Assembly (NCBI GenBank): GCA_946629405.1
Contig: CAMOXW010000073.1
Location: forward strand, 1-8,774
Source of the DNA: an uncultured Ruminococcus sp.
GTDB lineage: Bacteria > Bacillota_A > Clostridia > Oscillospirales > Ruminococcaceae
Direction of reading: 5' to 3'
DNA: 8,774 nucleotides
The position numbers were made by a program, and so were the translations under genes. This document shows positions 1-5,716 of this stretch, one piece after another (position 1 is the stretch's first letter; the number at the start of each line of letters is the position of its first letter). Below the pieces are notes generated by a model. It ran no database searches, was not told the origin of the DNA, and saw nothing but the letters and a program-made list of their open reading frames with translations.

Positions 1-1167
1 GAGGTCCTTCGGGAGAGTGCTGTCGAGCTTGTAGTAAACGTCGTAGTTGTTATTGCCGTAAACAGCGGGTATCAGGAGAACTATTCCCAGGATGAGGAAT
101 ATCCACGAATGCTTTGTGATAATTCGGGCAGTCCTTTTGAAGCCCGGCATGAAATCGCGGTGTGAGGTCTTTGCGATAGGCTTCTCGAAAATGAGTATCA
201 TCGCAGGAAGAACTGTTACGCAGGCAATAACGCCGCAGATAACGCCCTTCGCCATTACAACTCCGAGGTCAAGTCCGAGGGTGAAGCTCATGAAGCACAT
301 TGCCAGAAAGCCTGCGACTGTAGTGAAGGAGCTGCTGACAACAGAAACTATGGTATTTGCGATAGCGTGTGCCATAGCCTCGACCTTATCGCCGGGATAG
401 ACCTCGAGCTGCTCCTTGTAGCTGTGCCAGAGAAAAATGGAGTAGTCCATAGTAACGCCGAGCTGAAGGACGAGCGCAAGCGCCTGTGTAAGGAAGGATA
501 TCTCGCCGAAAACGAAGTTCGTGCCGAGATTCCATACTATAGCGAGGCCGATGCTGAGCATGAAGAACACCGGAATCAGGAACGAGTCCATAGCAAGAAC
601 GAGAACGATGCTTGTAAGGATGACCGCAATTACGGCATATATAAGTGATTCGCTCTTGGAGAGGTTTTTCATATCGAGGGTTATCGCCGACATACCGCTG
701 ATGAAGGTGCGGTCGTCAGTGATATCGCGCATTTCCTCGACTGCATTGAGAGTACCCTCAGCCGATGTGCCGTCGTCGAAGAAAACAGCTATCATTGTAG
801 TATCATCGCTGTTGAAGAAGCGGTAATACTTCTGCGGGAGTATCTCAATCGGTATCTCACAGTCAGTGAGTGACTGGTAGCAGACGACGCTGGAAACGTG
901 GTCCACCTTTTCAAATTCGCGGGCGGTGGCAGCAACGTCCTTATCGGTCATGCCCTCCACCATAACGAGGGAGAAGCCGCCCTGCCCGAATTTATCCTTT
1001 AGTATCTCCTGACCCTCCATAGTGTCGATATCTTCCGGGAGATAGGAGAGGATGTCGTAGTTTATGCGGGTATTGATGTAACCAATAGCAGATGGTATCA
1101 TCAGCAGAACGCCGAGCAGCAGTATGATGACTCTGTGCTTAGCGACCCATTCGCCGAATTTCAGCAT
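1..1167 (-). CDS. MMPL/RND-family membrane exporter, N-terminal half (3' end outside window)
   Basis: The first 389 codons of a large polytopic transporter are present; the reading frame is still open at the window edge. Seen: a membrane segment at residues 12-30, an extracytoplasmic domain of about 140 residues, a cluster of hydrophobic segments at about 174-328, then a new segment at 353-369. Residues 237-243 (GVTMDYS) match the conserved Asp-Tyr motif of the MMPL/RND membrane domain. Residues 353-389 resemble 11-47 (both a hydrophobic helix, then an Asn/Tyr/Asp-rich stretch ending LPxDx), the usual internal duplication of RND proteins, so about half the protein is missing. The ATG at 1167 is preceded by AAAGGACGG eight nt upstream. 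Such proteins export lipids, fatty acids or amphiphilic drugs using the proton gradient. The substrate here is unknown. It is divergent from a TetR gene, with operator-like sites over its promoter. Confidence 0.9.
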   Translation of the reverse strand, partial: MLKFGEWVAKHRVIILLLGVLLMIPSAIGYINTRINYDILSYLPEDIDTMEGQEILKDKFGQGGFSLVMVEGMTDKDVAATAREFEKVDHVSSVVCYQSLTDCEIPIEILPQKYYRFFNSDDTTMIAVFFDDGTSAEGTLNAVEEMRDITDDRTFISGMSAITLDMKNLSKSESLIYAVIAVILTSIVLVLAMDSFLIPVFFMLSIGLAIVWNLGTNFVFGEISFLTQALALVLQLGVTMDYSIFLWHSYKEQLEVYPGDKVEAMAHAIANTIVSVVSSSFTTVAGFLAMCFMSFTLGLDLGVVMAKGVICGVIACVTVLPAMILIFEKPIAKTSHRDFMPGFKRTARIITKHSWIFLILGIVLLIPAVYGNNNYDVYYKLDSTLPKDL

Positions 1168-1199
1168 AATATCCGTCCTTTCATGTATTTTATATAAAT

Positions 1200-1228
1200 A
1201 GTATATTACAAAAATGACCAATAGTCAA
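1200..1228 (-). promoter_or_regulatory. Sigma-A promoter of the MMPL exporter gene
   Basis: On the minus strand, a TTGACT -35 box (1223-1228) and a TATACT -10 box (1200-1205) are separated by 17 bp. The predicted transcript starts near 1193, giving a leader of about 26 nt before the ATG at 1167. The -35 box overlaps operator-like site 1, so a bound repressor would block RNA polymerase. Confidence 0.85.
1215..1227. promoter_or_regulatory. Operator-like site 1 (TGACCAATAGTCA)
   Basis: A 13-bp dyad with TGAC/GTCA arms, one of three copies between the divergent exporter and TetR genes. It covers part of the -35 box and spacer of the exporter promoter, a typical position for repression. That the neighbouring TetR protein binds it is inferred from proximity and repetition. 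Confidence 0.8.
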
Positions 1229-1246
1229 CCTGCTCGAAAGAAAAAA

Positions 1247-1259
1247 TGACTTTTGGTCA
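1247..1259. promoter_or_regulatory. Operator-like site 2 (TGACCAAAAGTCA on the minus strand)
   Basis: Second copy of the TGACCA-NN-AGTCA dyad, read on the minus strand. Its centre is 32 bp from that of site 1, close to three helical turns, so proteins at both sites would sit on the same DNA face. Flanking bases also match site 3 in inverted orientation. Confidence 0.75.
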
Positions 1260-1300
1260 CAAATTTTGTTTAGGTGCACAAATATGAGGTGCAAAAATTG

Positions 1301-1313
1301 TGACCATTAGTCA
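1301..1313. promoter_or_regulatory. Operator-like site 3 (TGACCATTAGTCA)
   Basis: Third copy of the dyad, ending 10 bp upstream of the tetR -35 box. Its centre is 54 bp from that of site 2, about five helical turns. Its position suggests autoregulation of tetR, or cooperative or looped binding with sites 1 and 2. Confidence 0.78.
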
Positions 1314-1323
1314 TTTTTCTGCC

Positions 1324-1353
1324 TTGACAAGCCTTGTCTGAATGGGTTATAAT
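1324..1353 (+). promoter_or_regulatory. Sigma-A promoter of the TetR gene
   Basis: Perfect TTGACA (1324-1329) and TATAAT (1348-1353) boxes are separated by 18 bp. The start point is expected near 1360, leaving a leader of about 35 nt. A perfect 13-bp palindrome (GACAAG-C-CTTGTC, 1326-1338) overlaps the -35 box and spacer. It differs from the TGAC-type sites and could be a second control element. Confidence 0.88.
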
Positions 1354-1394
1354 ATTAGCAAGGGTCAATAACAGAAGTGAGAAGGTGTTATTAC

Positions 1395-2021
1395 ATGGGA
1401 AAGATCGACAGGAACAAGCAGCAGAAGGAAAACTCTCTGCTGAAAACTGCATTTGAATTCTTCACAACGAAGGGCTTCAGCAAGACCTCCATTTCCGACA
1501 TCGTAAGCAAGGCAGGTGTCGCAAAGGGCACGTTCTACCTCTACTTCAAGGACAAATACGACATACGCAATAAACTGATCTCTCACAAGTCGAGCCAGCT
1601 TTTCAATAACGCCGTCGCTGACCTCGGGGAGAAAATCAATAACCTGTCCTTCGAGGACAAGATGATCGCAGTGATCGACAATATCATAAATCAGCTCGAT
1701 GCAAGTCAGACACTCCTCACCTTTATCTCCAAGAACCTAAGCTGGGGAATATTCAAGTCCGCGCTGACCGCGCCCGCTTCCGAGGAGGATATCAATTTCT
1801 CGACGGTCTACTACTCGATGCTTGACGAAGCCCCATATGAGTTCAGTGACCCTGAGATCATGATATTCATGATAATAGAGCTTGTTTCCTCTACCTGCTA
1901 TTCGGCGATACTCTACAAGGAGCCGTGCAGCCTTGCGGAGCTGAAGCCCTATCTCTACCGGACGATCAGGACTATGATAGAAGACCACCGCGGCAAAGCA
2001 AAAGACCATACAGAAGCCTGA
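1395..2021 (+). CDS. TetR/AcrR-family transcriptional repressor
   Basis: A 208-residue protein, the normal size for TetR regulators. Residues about 12-60 form the N-terminal DNA-binding domain. The core helix-turn-helix is at 31-50 (TSISDIVSKAGVAKGTFYLY), followed by FKDKYDIRNKLI, a near-textbook TetR_N signature. The rest is a helical ligand-binding and dimerisation domain (about 75-195) with no recognisable substrate signature, as is usual. The ATG at 1395 is chosen because GAGAAGG (1379-1385) lies nine nt upstream. An in-frame GTG at 1377 would overlap that ribosome binding site. The gene is divergent from an MMPL/RND exporter, and three repeated dyads lie between them. By analogy with TetR/exporter pairs, it probably represses both genes until a toxic or lipid-like ligand binds. 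Confidence 0.93.
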   Translation: MGKIDRNKQQKENSLLKTAFEFFTTKGFSKTSISDIVSKAGVAKGTFYLYFKDKYDIRNKLISHKSSQLFNNAVADLGEKINNLSFEDKMIAVIDNIINQLDASQTLLTFISKNLSWGIFKSALTAPASEEDINFSTVYYSMLDEAPYEFSDPEIMIFMIIELVSSTCYSAILYKEPCSLAELKPYLYRTIRTMIEDHRGKAKDHTEA

Positions 2022-2034
2022 GCTCTGTATGGTC
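2004..2034 (+). other. Stem-loop enclosing the tetR stop codon
   Basis: An 11-bp perfect stem (GACCATACAGA, 2004-2014, with TCTGTATGGTC, 2024-2034) closes a nine-base loop that contains the TGA stop codon at 2019-2021. No U-tract follows on either strand, so it is probably not a terminator by itself. It may protect the mRNA 3' end. Confidence 0.7.
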
Positions 2035-2042
2035 CTTACAAT

Positions 2043-2113
2043 AAAAAAAGAATAGTGAACGACCGCTGTGCCGGACAGCACATAAGCACGGTCTCACTAT
2101 TCTTTATTTTTTT
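2043..2113. terminator. Bidirectional Rho-independent terminator between convergent genes
   Basis: Outer stem GAATAGTGA (2050-2058) pairs with TCACTATTC (2094-2102), and an inner stem GACCG (2061-2065) pairs with CGGTC (2089-2093). The interior can fold further (GCTGT/ACAGC). A seven-A run on the left and TTTATTTTTTT on the right give U-rich tails in both transcripts. It should end tetR (plus) and the lipoprotein gene (minus, stop 2129). Confidence 0.85.
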
Positions 2114-2128
2114 ACTTATCCGCAGTTA

Positions 2129-2674
2129 TTATTCAGAAAGACCGCCGAATGCTTCAGCAAGTCCGTTGAGTGAAGCAGATGCGTCATATGTTGTGAATTC
2201 AGATACGCGCTTGAAAGTAAGGATACCCTCCTCGTCAAACTTTTCGCCGTCAACAGTGAAGGTATCACCGTCGATGTCTACCTCAAAGTCAAGAGGACCG
2301 TCGTCTTCATCTTCATCTTCATCATCACTCGAAGAAGCGTCAAAGTGTACTTTTATGGTATCATCATCGACTTCCTCCCATGTGCCTGTCTGAGTAATCT
2401 CATCAGCGTCGAACAGGTCGCCGGCAACAAGGCCTGTACCGATCGTGCAAGTGCCGCCTTCCTTGATCTCCATCTGCAGCATGGCATCACAGGGAACGTT
2501 CAGAAAGATCAGATTGAATTCTGTCACTGTTTTACCATCGACCTCCATGGACTGGCAAGCCCACTTTCCGGTAAAACCGCTGCCGCCGTCATCATCGGAA
2601 TCCTTGCCGCAGCCCACGAATGCTGTAGTAGCAAGAAGCATTGAAGCTGCTGCCGCACATATAATTTTCTTCAT
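2129..2674 (-). CDS. Small acidic secreted lipoprotein, unknown function
   Basis: A 181-residue protein. It has a basic start (MKK), a hydrophobic stretch, and a plausible lipobox FVGC with Cys22 as the lipidated residue, so it is probably anchored to the outer face of the membrane. The mature part begins with a Gly/Asp linker (23-33). It then shows short beta-rich motifs with G-x-W openings (GKWAC at 36-40, GTWEEVDDDTIKV at 97-109) and an end block DGDTFTVDGEKF (135-146) with LTFKRV (152-157). This resembles small lipocalin-like lipoproteins of Clostridia, but I cannot name a family. Residues 114-125 are a Ser/Asp/Glu tract. The ATG at 2674 is preferred over one at 2683, because AGGAG (2684-2688) sits nine nt from the former and directly abuts the latter. 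The gene has its own promoter and terminator. Confidence 0.85.
   Translation of the reverse strand: MKKIICAAAASMLLATTAFVGCGKDSDDDGGSGFTGKWACQSMEVDGKTVTEFNLIFLNVPCDAMLQMEIKEGGTCTIGTGLVAGDLFDADEITQTGTWEEVDDDTIKVHFDASSSDDEDEDEDDGPLDFEVDIDGDTFTVDGEKFDEEGILTFKRVSEFTTYDASASLNGLAEAFGGLSE
2305..2322 (-). repeat. Three tandem CTTCAT hexamers encoding Glu-Asp pairs
   Basis: Three perfect tandem copies (plus-strand reading) lie inside the lipoprotein gene and encode alternating Glu and Asp of the acidic tract. Slippage here would change the tract by two residues without a frameshift. Confidence 0.75.
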
Positions 2675-2719
2675 AATTACCATCTCCTATATCATTGTCC
2701 GGAAAACACCGGCACACAC

Positions 2720-2748
2720 ATTATATCATATGCTCCCGGAAATGTCAA
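2720..2748 (-). promoter_or_regulatory. Perfect-consensus sigma-A promoter of the lipoprotein gene
   Basis: On the minus strand, TTGACA (2743-2748) and TATAAT (2720-2725) are separated by exactly 17 bp. The transcript should start near 2713, about 40 nt before the ATG at 2674. No operator-like repeat is seen; a short CCGG-N6-CCGG dyad lies in the leader. Strong constitutive expression is likely. Confidence 0.88.
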
Positions 2749-2905
2749 GCATTGTAGCCGTTTAGTAATTAGTATGTAATTGATGGTTAGTTATTAGTGC
2801 CCAGTGCTTAGAGCTAAGAAAGTCGGAACTTATGATATCACCTTACTTCTATGATATTTAAAATAGGTATATATCTTTTTGGTGGTTGTACGTTCACAAA
2901 TTGCC
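2749..2905. other. AT-rich non-coding stretch
   Basis: No open reading frame with a ribosome binding site is seen on either strand. It contains degenerate TTAGT repeats (2762-2798), a short hairpin CTTAG-AG-CTAAG (2807-2818), and ATGATAT repeated near 2832 and 2852. No convincing Rho-independent terminator for the upstream ABC operon is found. It lies downstream of the minus-strand promoter at 2906-2933. Confidence 0.6.
2762..2798. repeat. Degenerate TTAGT-type direct repeat
   Basis: TTAGTAATTAGT (2762-2773) recurs as TTAGTTATTAGT (2787-2798) with one mismatch and a 25-bp period. Each unit itself contains two TTAGT words. It may be decayed low-complexity intergenic sequence. Confidence 0.6.
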
Positions 2906-2933
2906 ATTATACCGCATCTGCTCGTAATGTCAA
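2906..2933 (-). promoter_or_regulatory. Orphan consensus promoter at the end of the ABC operon
   Basis: On the minus strand, TTGACA (2928-2933) and TATAAT (2906-2911) are separated by 16 bp. The -35 box includes the TGA stop of the preceding gene. Transcription would start near 2899 and run through about 180 nt of non-coding DNA before the lipoprotein promoter. It may drive a small RNA or be a second lipoprotein promoter with a long leader. Confidence 0.65.
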
Positions 2934-4006
2934 GACTGAAACAAGCGGCATCTGAGGCTGTAGATGAGATCGGCTGTTTTCCGGTATATCAGGTGTTTTT
3001 TCCTGTTCCAGAGGCGCAGCAGGAGTATGAACAGCACCGCGATGCTTATACACGGCACACACATCGCTGCCCGCCTGAAGGTATAAAACCGCGTGACCTT
3101 GTATTCAGCGATCCGCGAGGCATTCTCCCAGTACGGCAGAACGACAGGCTCGGTGCGTACCGCGCTCCGGCTGAGCTTTTTCGCAGCCTTCATCCGGACG
3201 TCCGTGGAGAAGCGCCTTGAATTGTCGACCAGAAGAAAATTCCCGGAATAGCTCCCGAGGACCCGCTCTGCCGTGCCGCTTACAAATCCGCTGACAGGCT
3301 CCGGCGCAATTATCTCGCAGCAGCTTACCCGGTCGAACGTTTCCGCCTCAGGAAAAAGCTCCGCTGCTCCGGCATAGGGTATATATACACGCGGGATCTC
3401 CCCGGCACACTCCCGCTCATAGGCAGTCCGGGGGAGGTCTGCAACTCCTGCGACCGTGTAGCGCTTGCCGCTGATGAAAATATCCAGCCCGGAGGACTTT
3501 TCCGAGCCGAAAAGCCGGAAAGAAAGCGCCCTGTCGATAACTGCAAGGTCAGCCTGATCTCTTTCCGGGTAAGCTCCGTCGATGAGATCGAAGCCGCGGA
3601 ACAGGAAAAACCAGCCTCCCTCAACGGTTATCTCAGCGTTGACGAAGCGCCTGCCGGAGCTTACCTGAAAGCTTCCCGCAGGAGTGCTGTAGGCGGTCGG
3701 ACAGAGCTCTGTGCCTGCATTTTCCTGAACACCGGCTGAGCCGAGGCTGCTTACAAGCTCCCTGCGGAGGGAAATGGCATCAGCAACGCCGAAACCGGAA
3801 TTATCGGAAAAAAAGCAGCTTATCTGTGCATATCCGCCCTTGCCCTGCGACCAGCTCTCATAGGCAAAGTTGTACCTCTGCGCCCGGGAAGAATGATGAG
3901 CGGCAAGGGTCAGGAGTGCTGCCGCCGCGAGTGCTGCAAGGTTGACCGCAGCAGCTATTATACAAAAAATTTTCCTGCGAGTCAAGAACCTCACCGCCTT
4001 AATCAT
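2930..4006 (-). CDS. FtsX/MacB-like extracytoplasmic-domain membrane protein, short form
   Basis: A 358-residue protein. A membrane segment at about 14-36 is followed by a large extracytoplasmic domain (about 37-310), a second membrane segment at about 315-332, and a basic cytoplasmic tail. Residues 136-192 carry the pattern of MacB periplasmic core domains: a GxYPxxD-type segment, then RLFG (164-167), then GKRYTVAGVADLP (180-192), followed by RVYIPY (206-211). Complete FtsX/MacB permeases have four membrane segments; the last two are missing, and the tail ends normally with no trace of a frameshifted continuation noticed. The ATG overlaps the stop of the adaptor gene by eight nt (ATGATTAA), implying translational coupling and joint function. 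In MacAB-type exporters the adaptor docks on this domain. No ATPase is nearby, so its role here is inferred only. Confidence 0.8.
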   Translation of the reverse strand: MIKAVRFLTRRKIFCIIAAAVNLAALAAAALLTLAAHHSSRAQRYNFAYESWSQGKGGYAQISCFFSDNSGFGVADAISLRRELVSSLGSAGVQENAGTELCPTAYSTPAGSFQVSSGRRFVNAEITVEGGWFFLFRGFDLIDGAYPERDQADLAVIDRALSFRLFGSEKSSGLDIFISGKRYTVAGVADLPRTAYERECAGEIPRVYIPYAGAAELFPEAETFDRVSCCEIIAPEPVSGFVSGTAERVLGSYSGNFLLVDNSRRFSTDVRMKAAKKLSRSAVRTEPVVLPYWENASRIAEYKVTRFYTFRRAAMCVPCISIAVLFILLLRLWNRKKHLIYRKTADLIYSLRCRLFQS

Positions 4007-5705
4007 CAGAGCTCAGCCGCACCTGATCGCCGGACGAAACAGGCTTGCTGAACGCCGTTATCACGCTGTCCGAGCCGCCAAGCTCGCCGGAAACAGCGCA
4101 GCTCGTATTGTCCGAGGCAAGAACATCGACACTCACACGCTGAACAAAGTATCGGTTTCCGAGAGGTGAATTCCGCGATCGCACCTTGTAGACGAAGGAG
4201 CCTTCCTTGTCGGAATATACCGCGCTCTTAGGGACTATCGTGTCGTAATTCCTTGCAGAGATCGGCACATTCAGCTCAAGTACAGCACCGGGAGAGACAG
4301 TCCCTGTGACCTCGAAAACAAGCGTCCGGTAAGCCGCTCCGAGGGAGCTCTGTTCAGTGCTGATAAGAACTGCTTTTTCGTCGCCGCTGAAGCCGTTGAG
4401 CACCTCTGCCTGAGTTCCTTTTTTTATCTTCTGAGCCTTTTCAGCCTCGGCATCAAAGCGGATGGTATAGCTGTCCTGAGCAACGTCTATCACTGCAAGC
4501 GGAACTCCCGCAGATGTGAGGCTTTCAAGCTGAACGTCCACACTTCTTACCACTCCGTTATATTTCGAGACGATATCAGTTTTTTCGCTGCCGGCACGCA
4601 GCTCCTCGACCTTCCGGCGCTGTTTTTCGAGCTTTTCGCGCTGTGCTTCAAGGTCTATAGCGGCACTGCGAGCGCTTGTGTCGTTGATGCTCTGAGTTTT
4701 TGCAAGCTCGGTGCGGAGGCGCTCCAGATTGCGCTGTTTTGCAGTTACGTCAGCGTCGCAGTCCTCGGGGCTCATGCCGTCCGTCTGAGCCGAAGCCTCG
4801 TATGAAGCGATACGCGAATTAACGTCATCGAGCTTCGCCTCCGCCTCGCTCAGCTTCTGGACAAGAACGGCGCGGATACAGCTTTTTTCGCTGTCATATG
4901 CAGCCTTCGCAGCGCTGCGCTTCTCATCCTTTGCAGCGCAGTCGGCAAGTGCCGACTGCGCGTCGCCGCCTTCGGCGGCTTTAGCGTATACCGCATAAGC
5001 CTCGGAGTATTCTTCCTCGGCGGAGCGCCAGTCTCTCAGGAGAGCGGCAAGATCACCTACAAGCTCCGGAGCAGCAGAGGCGATATCATCACCGTCTGCC
5101 GCCGCAATTGCAGCGATCAGCTTATCTCTTTCAGCGGTAAGTGCCGCAGCATCCGCCCGGTCACTGTTATACTGAGTCTTTCCGCGCTCGGCAGAAGCCT
5201 TAGCCGCATAAGCCGCATCCCGCCGCTTTATGGCCATTTCAAGGTCCTCAGCAGCGTTCCTGATCTCCTGATTCTCGGAGGAATAGTCCGTCGGTACGGT
5301 CAGCAGAGACTTCTGGTAGGCGGTCTCCATTTCACTGAGGAGTTCCTCCTCGGTGCTCAGTCCGTCGGAGCTGTCAGAGCCGAGAACGAAAAGGATATCG
5401 CCCTCCGCGACCTTCTGACCTGCTCGTATATTTATCTTTTCAATTGTTCTTATATCATCTGTTTTTATCTCAACGGTCTGGGATGCTTCGACCGTGCCAT
5501 AGATGCGGACGGTCTCGGTTATCCTTCCGGGGACAGCTCTTTGCGTCTTTATTTCCGCGAGCGCCCGGTTCATTATCGTATTTGAAAAAAAGGTAAGTAT
5601 CAGCATTGCCGCAAGGAATACTATCAGCAGGTTCTTAACAAGAGTTTTCCTGCGCTCCCTGCGGGTATTATCGTCCAATACAGCCTTTTCAGCTTTTTTA
5701 TCCAT
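3999..5705 (-). CDS. HlyD/MacA/YknX-type membrane-fusion adaptor with long coiled coil
   Basis: A 568-residue protein. A basic N-terminus precedes one membrane anchor (about 24-42). The first lipoyl half-motif (72-108, with IRAGQKVAEGDILFVL) is followed by a very long Ala/Glu/Lys/Arg-rich helical hairpin (about 117-375). The second lipoyl half (376-408, YNGVVRSVDV then LTSAGVPLAVID), a beta-barrel-like region (410-480) and a membrane-proximal domain (485-566) complete the adaptor. The split lipoyl halves flanking a coiled coil are diagnostic. Gram-positive YknX proteins are about 380 residues, so the hairpin here is greatly extended. The ATG at 5705 is set by AGGAGC (5714-5719), which contains the upstream permease stop TAG. 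Such adaptors join inner-membrane transporters to extracytoplasmic parts; in this operon it follows importer-type permeases and overlaps an FtsX-like gene. It has also been called an RND periplasmic adaptor by similarity. Confidence 0.88.
   Translation of the reverse strand: MDKKAEKAVLDDNTRRERRKTLVKNLLIVFLAAMLILTFFSNTIMNRALAEIKTQRAVPGRITETVRIYGTVEASQTVEIKTDDIRTIEKINIRAGQKVAEGDILFVLGSDSSDGLSTEEELLSEMETAYQKSLLTVPTDYSSENQEIRNAAEDLEMAIKRRDAAYAAKASAERGKTQYNSDRADAAALTAERDKLIAAIAAADGDDIASAAPELVGDLAALLRDWRSAEEEYSEAYAVYAKAAEGGDAQSALADCAAKDEKRSAAKAAYDSEKSCIRAVLVQKLSEAEAKLDDVNSRIASYEASAQTDGMSPEDCDADVTAKQRNLERLRTELAKTQSINDTSARSAAIDLEAQREKLEKQRRKVEELRAGSEKTDIVSKYNGVVRSVDVQLESLTSAGVPLAVIDVAQDSYTIRFDAEAEKAQKIKKGTQAEVLNGFSGDEKAVLISTEQSSLGAAYRTLVFEVTGTVSPGAVLELNVPISARNYDTIVPKSAVYSDKEGSFVYKVRSRNSPLGNRYFVQRVSVDVLASDNTSCAVSGELGGSDSVITAFSKPVSSGDQVRLSSDD
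4936..4979. repeat. Two adjacent perfect palindromes within the adaptor gene
   Basis: GCGCAGTCGGCA (4936-4947) and TGCCGACTGCGC (4950-4961) form a perfect 12-bp inverted repeat with a two-base gap. Three bases later GCCGCC and GGCGGC (4965-4979) form a second one around TTC. They encode part of the Ala-rich coiled coil (about residues 243-257) and should fold into strong GC hairpins in the mRNA. Confidence 0.8.
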
Positions 5706-5716
5706 AATATCAGCTC

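Larger units (their letters stand above)
1242..1318. repeat. Imperfect 27-bp inverted repeat carrying operator sites 2 and 3
   Basis: Arms 1242-1268 and 1292-1318 match at 24 of 27 positions when one is reverse-complemented. Each arm consists of CAAAA, TTGTGACCA, two variable bases, then AGTCATTTTT. The 23-bp centre carries the direct repeat AGGTGCA (1272-1278 and 1287-1293). Each arm therefore presents the same extended operator toward one of the two divergent genes. Confidence 0.8.

Noticed and set aside
92..826. Three overlapping plus-strand ORFs
   Set aside because: They lie antisense to the MMPL exporter, whose minus-strand frame is continuous and matches a known family.
1242..1318. Inverted repeat as transposon ends
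   Set aside because: Only 23 bp lie between the arms, no transposase is present, and the repeats coincide with operator-like sites at two promoters.
1377..1394. Upstream GTG start for the TetR gene
   Set aside because: It would overlap the GAGAAGG ribosome binding site that is correctly spaced for the ATG at 1395.
2004..2034. Stop-codon hairpin as a Rho-independent terminator
   Set aside because: No U-tract follows on the plus strand, and only weak T runs follow on the minus strand; the next structure is the better terminator.
2055..2765. Plus-strand ORFs across the lipoprotein gene
   Set aside because: They are antisense shadows; the minus-strand frame has a promoter, ribosome binding site, lipobox and terminator.
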